Positions 1-6,217 of a DNA stretch of 15,583 bases are shown here, piece by piece. The stretch is from NCBI GenBank assembly GCA_012274175.1, contig JAAOZZ010000026.1:1-15583 (forward strand), in the 5' to 3' direction. Position 1 is the stretch's first letter, and the number at the start of each line of letters is the position of its first letter. Position numbers and translations under genes: made by a program. The notes under the pieces were generated by a model. The model had not been told where the DNA came from, made no database searches, and saw nothing but the letters and a program-made list of their open reading frames with translations. The stretch comes from Betaproteobacteria bacterium (GTDB lineage Bacteria; Pseudomonadota; Gammaproteobacteria; Burkholderiales; Usitatibacteraceae).

Positions 1-335
1 CGCAGGTCCGAGCGCGTGAGGTCCGCCGCGGCGAGCTGCGCGCCGGTGAAATCGGCGCCCCGGGCTTTCACGTCGCGCAGGTAGGCCTCGCGCAGGTCCG
101 CACCCTGGAAGCTGGCACCGGCGAGGTCGGCGCCCACGAGGTTGGCTCCGGTGAGCGTGGCCCCGTTGAAGTTCGCTCCCGCGAGCGCCGCACCCCGCAT
201 GTCGGCCCCGCGAAGACTGCGGCCGCGGAAATCCTTCCCGCCCGGTTGCGCGAGCGCACCCGCGCTCCAGGCGGCGATCGCCATGGCGCCCAGGAGGTGG
301 GCGAGATACATCGTCATGGGCGCGCGGCGCGCCAT
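1..335 (-). CDS. Secreted pentapeptide-repeat protein (3' end outside window)
   Basis: The reading frame starts at ATG 335 and runs off the left edge of the window after 111 codons without a stop. The first ~30 residues are a typical Sec signal peptide: an Arg-containing start, a hydrophobic stretch around residues 11-27, and an ALA-Q cleavage site near residue 30. From about residue 36 the protein is pentapeptide repeats of the A(D/N)LxG type (GANLVGADLAGASFQGADL and similar), which form a right-handed beta-helix. The product should therefore be periplasmic or cell-surface. Its ATG directly abuts the TGA of the aioA-type gene (positions 338-336) with no gap, so it is probably translationally coupled and co-transcribed with it. 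Pentapeptide repeats predict a fold, not an activity, so no function is assigned. Confidence 0.85.
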   Translation of the reverse strand, partial: MARRAPMTMYLAHLLGAMAIAAWSAGALAQPGGKDFRGRSLRGADMRGAALAGANFNGATLTGANLVGADLAGASFQGADLREAYLRDVKARGADFTGAQLAAADLTRSDL

Positions 336-2825
336 TCAGGTAGCCACGTTCATGGGGGCGAGGCTCACGGTACGCAGCTCCTCCGTCATGGGCCCGATGC
401 GCTTCACGTCGGCCCAGACGCCCTTGTAGTAGGGGATCGTCGTGCTGGGGTCCACGTGGTCGGACACGAGGTTTCCCGCAGCCCCGCGCGGCTGGCCGAA
501 GAGCATGAACGTGTGGCCCTTCTTCACCGCGTCGGTCACGTACGCCATGGCGCGCACGGATCCCATGTCGTTGCGCACCTCGACCACGTCGCCCGAGGCG
601 ATTCCCAATCCGCGCGCATCGTCCGCGTGCATCTCGAGGTACGGAATGGGAAAGCGGCCCTGGTAGAAGGGGATGTAGCGGTGATGGTAGGAGGTCTGCC
701 AGATCTGGTTCGAGCGGCCGTTGTTGACCCAGAACCGGAAGTTCTTGCGTTGCCGCGCCACTTTCGGCGCGTAGCCGGGCCACGGCCGCGGCGCCGGAAT
801 GAACCGCGCCTTCCCGCTCGGCGTGCCGAAGCGGCCGTCCTCGTGTATGCGTACCGTGCCCACGGGCGTGCCCCGCACGATGCGCACCGGGGTCTGGATC
901 CCGTTGTTGCCGAGCTTGCGCAGCATGTCGTAGGTGACGCCGGCGTAGCCTTCCATGCCGTCGCTGCCGTCGCCCTTGAACTGGTAGCGCGCATGGATGA
1001 ACACGTCCTCCTCGGTGCGCCAGTCGAAATCGAGGAACCGGTTGGCCATGAGCGGGTTGTCGTCGTCGAGGTAGAGCTGGCGGATCCTGCGCGCGAAGCG
1101 CGCGATGATGGCCCAATCGGCGAGCGCCACGCCGGGCGGATCCATGAACTTCGCGTAGAGCCGCAGCCGGCGCTCGCCGTTGATCGAGGTGAGGTTCACC
1201 TCGCCCCACTGCGCCGCCGGCAGCACGAGATGGGCGTGCACCGTCGTGGCGGTGGGATAGATGTCCTGCACCGCGAGGAACATGCCGCCGTTCTTCATCG
1301 CCTCGACGATGGCCGCGACCCGTTCCCCGATCGGCTTGCCGGCGGTACGGGCGAGTGCTTCGCGCACGGGCGCTCCGCGCTCCCGCAGCGCGCCCTCGAA
1401 GGCCTCGGCGCGAAGCGTGGTGAGCACGGGATTGCAACCCCCGACCCAGAAGCACTTGATCTCGCCGCGCCGGATCGCCTCGTCGATGTTGAGCGCGGGC
1501 CGGCCGCCGGGATACGGCGGGCGCACGTAGCCTTCCTGGTGGCCGCCCAGGCGGCTGATGCCGGTCCCGGGCTTGCCCACGTTGCCCGTGAGCAGCCCCA
1601 GGTCCACCAGGGCCGCGACGTTCTCGTAGTTCTTGAGGCCCCAGATGAGGCCCTTCTCGTAGTGCAGCAGCGTGCGGCGGCGGGAACCGTCGGCCTTCGG
1701 CGCGGCGATCCATTCCGCGGCCTTGCGGATCTGCGCCACGGCAAGGCCCGTGAGCCGCGCGGCCTGCGCCTCGAATTCCTCGAACGGCGCCTCGACGTCG
1801 AGCGACGAGCGCTGGTACGCCTCGAAGGTCTGCCATTCGACGCGCTCGCGCAGGAAGCCCACGTCGTGCCAGCGCCGCTGCAGCACGATGCGCGCGATCG
1901 CGTTCAGGAGCGCGATGTCCGAGCCCGGCTCGATCTGCAGGTGCAGCACGCGATCGGGCCCGCCCGCCGCTTCGGCGGTCGACACGGTCATGGTCCGGCG
2001 CGGGTCGACCACGATCATCCGGCCCGCCTCGACCGATTCGCCCGCGAAGGTCGCGCGCTTGGTCTCGAGCGTGGCGCCCTGGAGGTTCGGCACCATGTGG
2101 GCGAGGAAGTAGTTGGTCTGGGTCTCGTAGGGATTCGCGCCCACGACGAGGATCGTGTCCGCGAGCTCCGCGTCCAAATAGGAATTCGTGAGGGCCGCGA
2201 CGCCCGCATCGGCGGCGGCGTGCACCTCGCTGTTGTACGCGGGCCGGTTGTGGATCGAAGCCGAGCGGGTCCCGATGCCCGAAAAGAAGAACCGGCCCAC
2301 CGCCCAGTTGTTCTCGAATCCGCCGCCGCCGCCGCCGTGGTCGAAGAACTTCATGCCGACGGCGTCGGGTCCCCAGCGGTCGATCACCGCCTTCACCACG
2401 CGCGATCCGAGGTCCACCGCCTGCTCCCAGGTGGCCTTCACTTGCCCCGCGCCCTGGTCGATCAGCGGGTCTCCCAGGCGCACGCGCGTGGCGCGGTCGG
2501 GAGCGTAGAGCGTCTGCGCGAGCCCGGCTCCGCGAACCGACGAGAGGCCTTCGTTCACGTGGCAGGTGTTGTCCGGGATGATGGCGATGTGGTGGCGGCT
2601 GCCGTCCTTGTCCGTCACCACCGAGTGCATGTTGGGCGAGATCCAGGTGCCCATCGCCGGCTGCTGCTTGCGCAGGTCCAGCCCCAGCGCGTTGTCCTCG
2701 GGCGCGGGACCGCCGCTGCGCGCGAGCGGCCACTTGTAGACCCGATAGCCGCACCCGACGATGCAGAACTGGCACACCGTGTTGAAGCGCTGTGCGCTTC
2801 TCGGGGGAATCGGGACGCGGGCCAT
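336..2825 (-). CDS. aioA: Arsenite oxidase large (molybdopterin) subunit, AioA family
   Basis: This 829-residue protein belongs to the DMSO-reductase superfamily and matches AioA in length and along its whole course. The N-terminal cluster motif is C18-x2-C21-x3-C25, with a Ser at 95-96 where AioA has Ser instead of a fourth Cys; this is the signature of the AioA [3Fe-4S] centre. The residues that bind arsenite in Alcaligenes faecalis AioA have counterparts in the same spacing: H192 and E200 (IHNRPAYNSE) and R425 and H429 (RLGGHQEGY). There is no signal peptide, as expected for a subunit exported together with the Tat-targeted AioB. The enzyme would oxidise arsenite to arsenate in the periplasm and pass electrons through the Rieske subunit. 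It starts three bases after the aioB stop, and its TGA abuts the pentapeptide gene. No cytochrome c, aioXSR or ars gene is seen nearby, and it lies downstream of C1 genes, so another substrate remains possible. Confidence 0.88.
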   Translation of the reverse strand: MARVPIPPRSAQRFNTVCQFCIVGCGYRVYKWPLARSGGPAPEDNALGLDLRKQQPAMGTWISPNMHSVVTDKDGSRHHIAIIPDNTCHVNEGLSSVRGAGLAQTLYAPDRATRVRLGDPLIDQGAGQVKATWEQAVDLGSRVVKAVIDRWGPDAVGMKFFDHGGGGGGFENNWAVGRFFFSGIGTRSASIHNRPAYNSEVHAAADAGVAALTNSYLDAELADTILVVGANPYETQTNYFLAHMVPNLQGATLETKRATFAGESVEAGRMIVVDPRRTMTVSTAEAAGGPDRVLHLQIEPGSDIALLNAIARIVLQRRWHDVGFLRERVEWQTFEAYQRSSLDVEAPFEEFEAQAARLTGLAVAQIRKAAEWIAAPKADGSRRRTLLHYEKGLIWGLKNYENVAALVDLGLLTGNVGKPGTGISRLGGHQEGYVRPPYPGGRPALNIDEAIRRGEIKCFWVGGCNPVLTTLRAEAFEGALRERGAPVREALARTAGKPIGERVAAIVEAMKNGGMFLAVQDIYPTATTVHAHLVLPAAQWGEVNLTSINGERRLRLYAKFMDPPGVALADWAIIARFARRIRQLYLDDDNPLMANRFLDFDWRTEEDVFIHARYQFKGDGSDGMEGYAGVTYDMLRKLGNNGIQTPVRIVRGTPVGTVRIHEDGRFGTPSGKARFIPAPRPWPGYAPKVARQRKNFRFWVNNGRSNQIWQTSYHHRYIPFYQGRFPIPYLEMHADDARGLGIASGDVVEVRNDMGSVRAMAYVTDAVKKGHTFMLFGQPRGAAGNLVSDHVDPSTTIPYYKGVWADVKRIGPMTEELRTVSLAPMNVAT

Positions 2826-2828
2826 GCG

Positions 2829-3380
2829 CTAGAGGATGTTGACTTCGCGGCCGTAGATCAGGCCTTCGACGCCAATCGCCTGTACCGCTTCGCCCTGCAC
2901 GCGCAGCACGATCCGCGGCAGGGCCTGGCTGCCTTGCCCGATCACCATCTCGCCCGCCTTGGCCGGGTCGAAGCTGCTCCAGTGGCAGGGGCAGATGAAG
3001 AGCTTGCGCTCGGGGCGGAAGGCGACCGGGCAGCCCTTGTGGGTGCAAAGGATCGAGTAGGCGACGATGCTGGCACCCGGGCCGACGCCGCCGATCGCGG
3101 ATTCGTGCAGGCGCACGAGCACGGCCGGGGAGCTCTCGTCGGGATAGGTGAACGCGATCGGTTCGTTCACCTTGACCGCGGAGAGCTGCGCCACGGTGGC
3201 GACCGGATACCCTTCGCCCTTCGCGGCGGGAGGAGAGGCCGCGATCGCGGGCAGCAGGCTGCACGCGATCGTTCCGGATACGGTCGCGCCGCCGATCTTC
3301 ACGAACTCGCGCCGCGTGATGCCGCAGGAACGGGAACGCGCGACGTCGCCGTCGCCGTCGCCGTCGATGGGTTGGCTCAT
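2829..3380 (-). CDS. aioB: Arsenite oxidase small (Rieske) subunit, AioB family, Tat-exported
   Basis: The protein has 183 residues from ATG 3380. A longer open frame upstream is rejected because GAGG lies just before this ATG and a Tat signal follows at the right distance. The twin-arginine motif is T22-R23-R24-E-F-V-K28, followed by a hydrophobic region and an AxA-type end near residue 48. The Rieske [2Fe-2S] ligands are C112-x-H114 and C130-x2-H133, with the usual disulfide cysteines C117 and C132. The C-terminus (VEGLIYGREVNIL) is the typical AioB ending. It accepts electrons from the molybdenum subunit in the periplasm and carries the export signal for the heterodimer. Residues 6-12 are an Asp-Gly run encoded by a hexamer repeat. 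A 76-bp gap with a strong hairpin separates it from the upstream metF-like gene. Confidence 0.9.
   Translation of the reverse strand: MSQPIDGDGDGDVARSRSCGITRREFVKIGGATVSGTIACSLLPAIAASPPAAKGEGYPVATVAQLSAVKVNEPIAFTYPDESSPAVLVRLHESAIGGVGPGASIVAYSILCTHKGCPVAFRPERKLFICPCHWSSFDPAKAGEMVIGQGSQALPRIVLRVQGEAVQAIGVEGLIYGREVNIL
3345..3366. repeat. Short GTCGCC hexamer repeat inside aioB
   Basis: Three and two-thirds copies of GTCGCC (plus-strand reading) encode alternating Gly-Asp in the N-terminal region of AioB, ahead of the Tat motif. It is a likely slippage-prone microsatellite that keeps frame in 6-bp steps. No function is inferred. Confidence 0.6.
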
Positions 3381-3420
3381 GGGAATCCTCGTGCGGGAGG
3401 AAGAAATGCGGGAACACTGC

Positions 3421-3443
3421 CCGGGCCGCGTTGCGCGGCCCGG
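3421..3443 (-). other. Strong GC hairpin between metF-like gene and aioB
   Basis: A perfect 10-bp inverted repeat (CCGGGCCGCG and its complement) encloses a 3-base loop in the 76-bp gap between the metF-like stop (3457) and the aioB start (3380). No T-run follows on the minus strand, so it is not a canonical intrinsic terminator. It could reduce read-through, mark an RNA processing site, or protect the upstream transcript's 3' end. It leaves open whether aioBA are transcribed with the C1 genes. Confidence 0.5.
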
Positions 3444-3456
3444 CGAAGCAGGGATG

Positions 3457-4389
3457 TCAGGCGGGCATCTCGACGGAAAAGCCGCCGTCGCCGTCCAGCG
3501 TGAACTCGCCATCGGCCACGGCATAGGACCACTGGGCGGATTTCTTGAGCCCCCCCAGCGGATACATGTGCACGCCCCGGATGCCGCAGCCCGGATCGGT
3601 GGCGCGGTAGGCCGCGAGCTCCGCCACCATCTTGTCCGGCGCCGACACGGTGAGCAGCTTTGCCACGTTCATCGCCTGGCGCGTGAGGAAGCGCATCGAC
3701 GGGCCGATGCCGCACGCCTTGGCGTGCGCCATGAGCGTCTTCACCGTCGCGAGCCCGGGGATGCCGATGTGGACCGGCAGCCGGTTGCCTTCCGCCTGGA
3801 TGTGCCGGTCCCAGCGGATGATCGGCGCGGCCTCGAAGCAGAACTGGGTCACCAGGTACATCTGCGCGCCGGTGCGCCGGGCGAAGTCGTTCTTCCATCG
3901 CAGCGCCTGGCGGATCGCTTCCTCCGGGATGTCGGGGCTGCCTTCCGGATGTCCCGCCACGCCGATCTTCGTGATGCCGTGGCGGTCGAAGAGCCCGGTC
4001 GCGAGCAGCTGCATCGTGTCGCTGAATTCCCCGAGGGGTGATGCCACCGCGCCGCCGATCAGCAGGACCTGCGTCACGCCCGCTTCCTGCGCGAGGCGCT
4101 CGAGGCTCGCCTCGAACAAGGCCCGGCTTGCGATGCTGCGCGCGGCAAGATGGGGCACCGGGTTGAAGCCCTCCTTGCGCAGGCGCGTGGCCACCGCGAT
4201 GGTGTCTTTCAGGTCGGAGCCGGGAAGGAAGGTGATGTAGATCGTGCCTCCGGCGCGCACGTGCTCGCGAAAGTCCGCGGTCTTCGCGGCCGACCCCGGC
4301 GTCGTCTCGAGCGAGAAGCCGTCCATGAAGTCCGCAATTTCCTGCCGCTGATCCCGCGTTACGGCAACCGCCGCGCTCTTCAAGATCAT
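3457..4389 (-). CDS. metF: Methylenetetrahydrofolate reductase-like protein (MetF family, divergent)
   Basis: The 310-residue protein has the pattern of the MetF TIM barrel. It shows a Glu in FSLETTP (E28, matching the catalytic Glu of E. coli MetF), YITFLPG (51-57), PHL (79-81), IGG (111-113), VTQF with Q182, and IPG near 210-212. MetF interconverts methylene- and methyl-H4folate using flavin, in the cytoplasm. It is divergent from housekeeping MetF: the LRGD motif carrying Asp120 of E. coli is IGGA here, so the acidic residue is missing. Such MetF-like proteins accompany corrinoid methyl-transfer pathways, for example metF2 with cmu genes in chloromethane users. Here it lies across a divergent control region from the corrinoid operon, which supports a role in a C1 pathway rather than methionine synthesis. 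AGGGAG sits just two bases before the ATG, a short spacing, and no better start is seen. Confidence 0.82.
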   Translation of the reverse strand: MILKSAAVAVTRDQRQEIADFMDGFSLETTPGSAAKTADFREHVRAGGTIYITFLPGSDLKDTIAVATRLRKEGFNPVPHLAARSIASRALFEASLERLAQEAGVTQVLLIGGAVASPLGEFSDTMQLLATGLFDRHGITKIGVAGHPEGSPDIPEEAIRQALRWKNDFARRTGAQMYLVTQFCFEAAPIIRWDRHIQAEGNRLPVHIGIPGLATVKTLMAHAKACGIGPSMRFLTRQAMNVAKLLTVSAPDKMVAELAAYRATDPGCGIRGVHMYPLGGLKKSAQWSYAVADGEFTLDGDGGFSVEMPA

Positions 4390-4554
4390 GTCTCCCTGTC
4401 AGGTTGAATCGCACCAGCAACGCGCTGGTGGAAACGATCCTAACTGATTGAAATGACAAGAAGATATGTGTTCTGCTCATACCTAGTAAGCGCTGGACAA
4501 GGGGCTTGCCGGATGCATGGAGGGGATGCGCGCAGCGAATGAATCGCGCCTGGT
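4390..4554 (-). promoter_or_regulatory. Leader/promoter region of the metF-like gene with inverted repeat
   Basis: This 165-bp gap is less GC-rich than its surroundings, especially around 4441-4490, which suggests a promoter for metF and possibly aioBA. A weak sigma-70-like pair can be read on the minus strand: TTACTA at 4489-4484 and TATCTT at 4466-4461 with 17 bp between. A perfect inverted repeat, CACCAGC/GCTGGTG (4412-4418 and 4424-4430), lies between that pair and the ATG. It could be an operator or an RNA hairpin. No sigma-54 GG-N10-GC element was recognised, although aio promoters often have one. Confidence 0.35.
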
Positions 4555-5256
4555 TCACGCGAAGACCGGCCAGCCTTTCCAGCCGGATGCGATGTCGAGC
4601 CGGTAGTTGCGGGTGTGGCTGGGAACATCCCAGCGCAGGTACAGGTCGCCCATGAAGAAATAGATCTTGCGGTTGGAGTGGGCCGCGCTGCGATTGGGCC
4701 AATCCACGTAGATGCCGGCCCGCGGCGCGAGCACGAGGCCGTCCTTCCAATCCTGGTCGATCCTGCGCGGGAAACCTTCGTCTTCCGTGGCCGGCCACGA
4801 GGCGCCGACGGTCCAGCGCGTGTATTCGTAGCCCTGGAAGCCGTAGATCACGCGCTCGTTTCCGGCGAGGCGCGCCAGCACGGGAGTGAAATCCCCGGCG
4901 GTTATCCGGCTGGGCAGCAGCTCGCGGGCCGGCACGCGTTGCGCAACGATCGCGTGCGCTTCCAGGTCCCAGGCGACCGCGTCGGGATCGCCTTCGAAGA
5001 AGAAATGGATCCGCGGTCCCCACTCGGGCACGTGGAGCGCACCTCGCAGGCGGGCCCCGGGCGAGGACTCGAGCAGGCCGGGCCAATGGGAGGCGATCTG
5101 GCGCGGGTAGCCCTCGAGCATCGTTTCGCTCTCGACGTCCCAGCAGAAGAATTGCGAGTCCTTGAAGAAGAAGAGCGTCGCACCCGAGCGGCCCGGGTCG
5201 CAACAGGGCGCATCGAGGCACACGGCCGCATCGGGAGTCATCTTGAGCACGCGCAC
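4555..5256 (-). CDS. Hemopexin-like four-bladed beta-propeller protein
   Basis: The best start is GTG 5256: a perfect GGAGGT (5270-5265) precedes it by 8 bases, giving 233 residues. A later ATG at 5241 lacks such a site. Four repeats of hemopexin type are visible: residues 26-61 (LFFFKDSQFFCWD...GYPRQI..HWPGL), 81-117 (IHFFFEGD...AWDL), 135-172 (VIYGFQGYEYTRW...GFPRRIDQDW) and 196-229 (KIYFFMGDLYLRWD...GWKGW). In this family each repeat is one blade of a propeller that may bind haem, metals or small molecules. No signal peptide is seen, so it is probably cytoplasmic. Cys13, Cys18 and Cys19 cluster at the N-terminus. The start lies 3 bases past the ferredoxin stop, so the two are probably co-translated. 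A role beside the corrinoid system is inferred only from position; function is unknown. Confidence 0.75.
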   Translation of the reverse strand: MRVLKMTPDAAVCLDAPCCDPGRSGATLFFFKDSQFFCWDVESETMLEGYPRQIASHWPGLLESSPGARLRGALHVPEWGPRIHFFFEGDPDAVAWDLEAHAIVAQRVPARELLPSRITAGDFTPVLARLAGNERVIYGFQGYEYTRWTVGASWPATEDEGFPRRIDQDWKDGLVLAPRAGIYVDWPNRSAAHSNRKIYFFMGDLYLRWDVPSHTRNYRLDIASGWKGWPVFA

Positions 5257-5258
5257 GG

Positions 5259-5588
5259 TCAAGGACCTCCGATCTGGTATTCCGGCACGTGGAGCACGAG
5301 CCCATCCATCGCGTCGGTGATCACGAGCTGGCAGGTGAGGCGGCTCGCTTCCCGGGGCTCCCAGACGAAATCGATGAGGTTCTCCTCCTCGGGATGCCTT
5401 GGAGGCAGGCGGCCAAGCCACTGCTCGTCGACATAGCAGTGGCATGTCGAGCACAGGCACTGGCCGCCGCATTCACCGCGCAATCCGGGAATGCCGAGTC
5501 CGCGTGCCGCATCCATCCCGGTGCGCCCGCTCTCGGCGTCGATCGTGTGGCGGGTCCCATCGGGCTGGACGAAGGTGATTCGCGGCAT
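5259..5588 (-). CDS. [2Fe-2S] ferredoxin, adrenodoxin/putidaredoxin type
   Basis: The 109-residue protein carries the plant/adrenodoxin cluster motif C40-x5-C46-x2-C49 with the fourth ligand at C86 (SRLTCQL). Extra cysteines C44 and C51 flank the cluster. It is a soluble one-electron carrier of the cytoplasm, as no signal peptide is present. As the first gene of the leftward operon, divergent from a corrinoid methyltransferase operon, it is a good candidate electron donor for reducing inactive cob(II)alamin or for a partner oxidoreductase, though no ferredoxin reductase lies in the window. ATG 5588 is the only reasonable start because an in-frame TGA lies shortly upstream. No clear ribosome-binding site precedes it, so initiation may be weak or leaderless. 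Confidence 0.93.
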   Translation of the reverse strand: MPRITFVQPDGTRHTIDAESGRTGMDAARGLGIPGLRGECGGQCLCSTCHCYVDEQWLGRLPPRHPEEENLIDFVWEPREASRLTCQLVITDAMDGLVLHVPEYQIGGP

Positions 5589-5878
5589 CGTGAAGGGCAG
5601 GGCGGAGGATCATCGAGCGCACCCTGCGTTCGTGGAGTCCTCCCCATGCGCTGCATGCAATCGATATATTGTCTGCAATCTAACAGCAACGCCCGATCCT
5701 CAGGCGAAACGAGGCATGCCCGCCCGGCGGGGGAGGTATGCAAATCCATCACACCTCGCCGCACGGCTTCCAAGCGACAATTTCTTCCCCTTCGACCGCA
5801 TTCACGGCCGCCCGCGCCCGCCGGGATATGGACGATATATCGGGTCCCGGCACGCCGGCGCATTCCAAAGGAGCATCG
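5589..5878. promoter_or_regulatory. Divergent intergenic control region of the C1 cluster
   Basis: This 290-bp gap separates the leftward ferredoxin operon from the rightward corrinoid operon and must hold promoters for both. Several palindromic elements stand out. CAATCGATATATTG (5659-5672) is an inverted repeat, and the overlapping ATTGTCTGCAAT (5669-5680) is another. CGATATATCG (5833-5842) is a perfect 10-bp palindrome nested between CCGGGA (5821-5826) and TCCCGG (5845-5850). An imperfect hairpin (5728-5737 with 5753-5762) lies between them. A weak plus-strand promoter, TTCACG (5801) N18 GATATG (5825), would place the palindrome over or just after the -10 box, as an operator would be. No convincing protein-coding frame is seen. 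The assignment of operators is inference. Confidence 0.5.
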
Positions 5879-6163
5879 ATGGCGACATACCAGGTCACGT
5901 ACTGGCAGGAGATACCCTCGCAGGTGGACGCTCGCGACGAAGGCGGCAAGGCGCACAAGGAGATATTGAGCCAGCGCTTCCAGGAGCTGATCGACATCGT
6001 GGCGACCAAGCGCAAGCTGACTGCCTCGGACGACTATATCAACGCCTGGAACAAGGGCAAGAAGACGCCGCGGGAGGGAGCGGCCGCCGATGTCGCACGG
6101 GCCGTCGCCGCCGAGCTGGAGGGCGCGTACGAGACCATCCGAGCCAATGCGTTGAAGCAGTAG
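5879..6163 (+). CDS. Small PF13769-like ('virulence factor' family) protein
   Basis: This is a 94-residue protein. The start is ATG 5879, preceded by AAGGAG (5868-5873) at 5 bases. A longer open frame from 5738 is rejected because it lacks similarity and crosses the palindromic control region. The VTYWQEIPSQV start, K..LSQRFQELID centre (residues 26-40) and SDDYINAW (about 50-57) match what I recall of the Pfam family named Virulence_fact (PF13769). The name is historical and no biochemical activity is established to my knowledge. By recollection, members sit beside folate/corrinoid C1 genes in other proteobacteria. There are no membrane segments or signal peptide. It is the first gene of the corrinoid operon, 54 bp ahead of the MetH-activation-like gene, so an accessory role in methyl transfer is plausible. 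Confidence 0.7.
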   Translation: MATYQVTYWQEIPSQVDARDEGGKAHKEILSQRFQELIDIVATKRKLTASDDYINAWNKGKKTPREGAAADVARAVAAELEGAYETIRANALKQ

Positions 6164-6192
6164 ACGCATGCGAAAAACGAATGACGCCATGG

Positions 6193-6207
6193 TATATCGC
6201 GGATATA
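6193..6207. promoter_or_regulatory. TATATC-GCG-GATATA inverted repeat
   Basis: A perfect 6-bp inverted repeat with a 3-bp centre lies in the 54-bp gap between the small protein gene and the MetH-activation-like gene. It overlaps GATATATC, itself a palindrome, and echoes the GATATAT elements at 5663 and 5834. In such GC-rich DNA this is conspicuous. It may be an operator for an internal promoter; this is inferred from sequence only. Confidence 0.4.
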
Positions 6208-6217
6208 TCATAGGTCC

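Noticed and set aside
246..3503. Very long open frame (over 1,000 codons) on the plus strand, antisense to aioBA
   Set aside because: It is a GC-rich codon-bias shadow: its translation is rich in Arg, His, Ala and Val without any domain, while the opposite strand encodes clear AioA and AioB.
3377..5305. 642-codon minus-strand frame spanning metF and hemopexin-like genes
   Set aside because: It is an out-of-frame reading with an Arg/Pro/Gly-rich translation; the metF and hemopexin frames carry the conserved motifs and ribosome-binding sites.
5738..5878. N-terminal extension of the small PF13769-like protein
   Set aside because: The extra 47 residues have no similarity to the family and cross the palindromic control region; AAGGAG before ATG 5879 marks the start.
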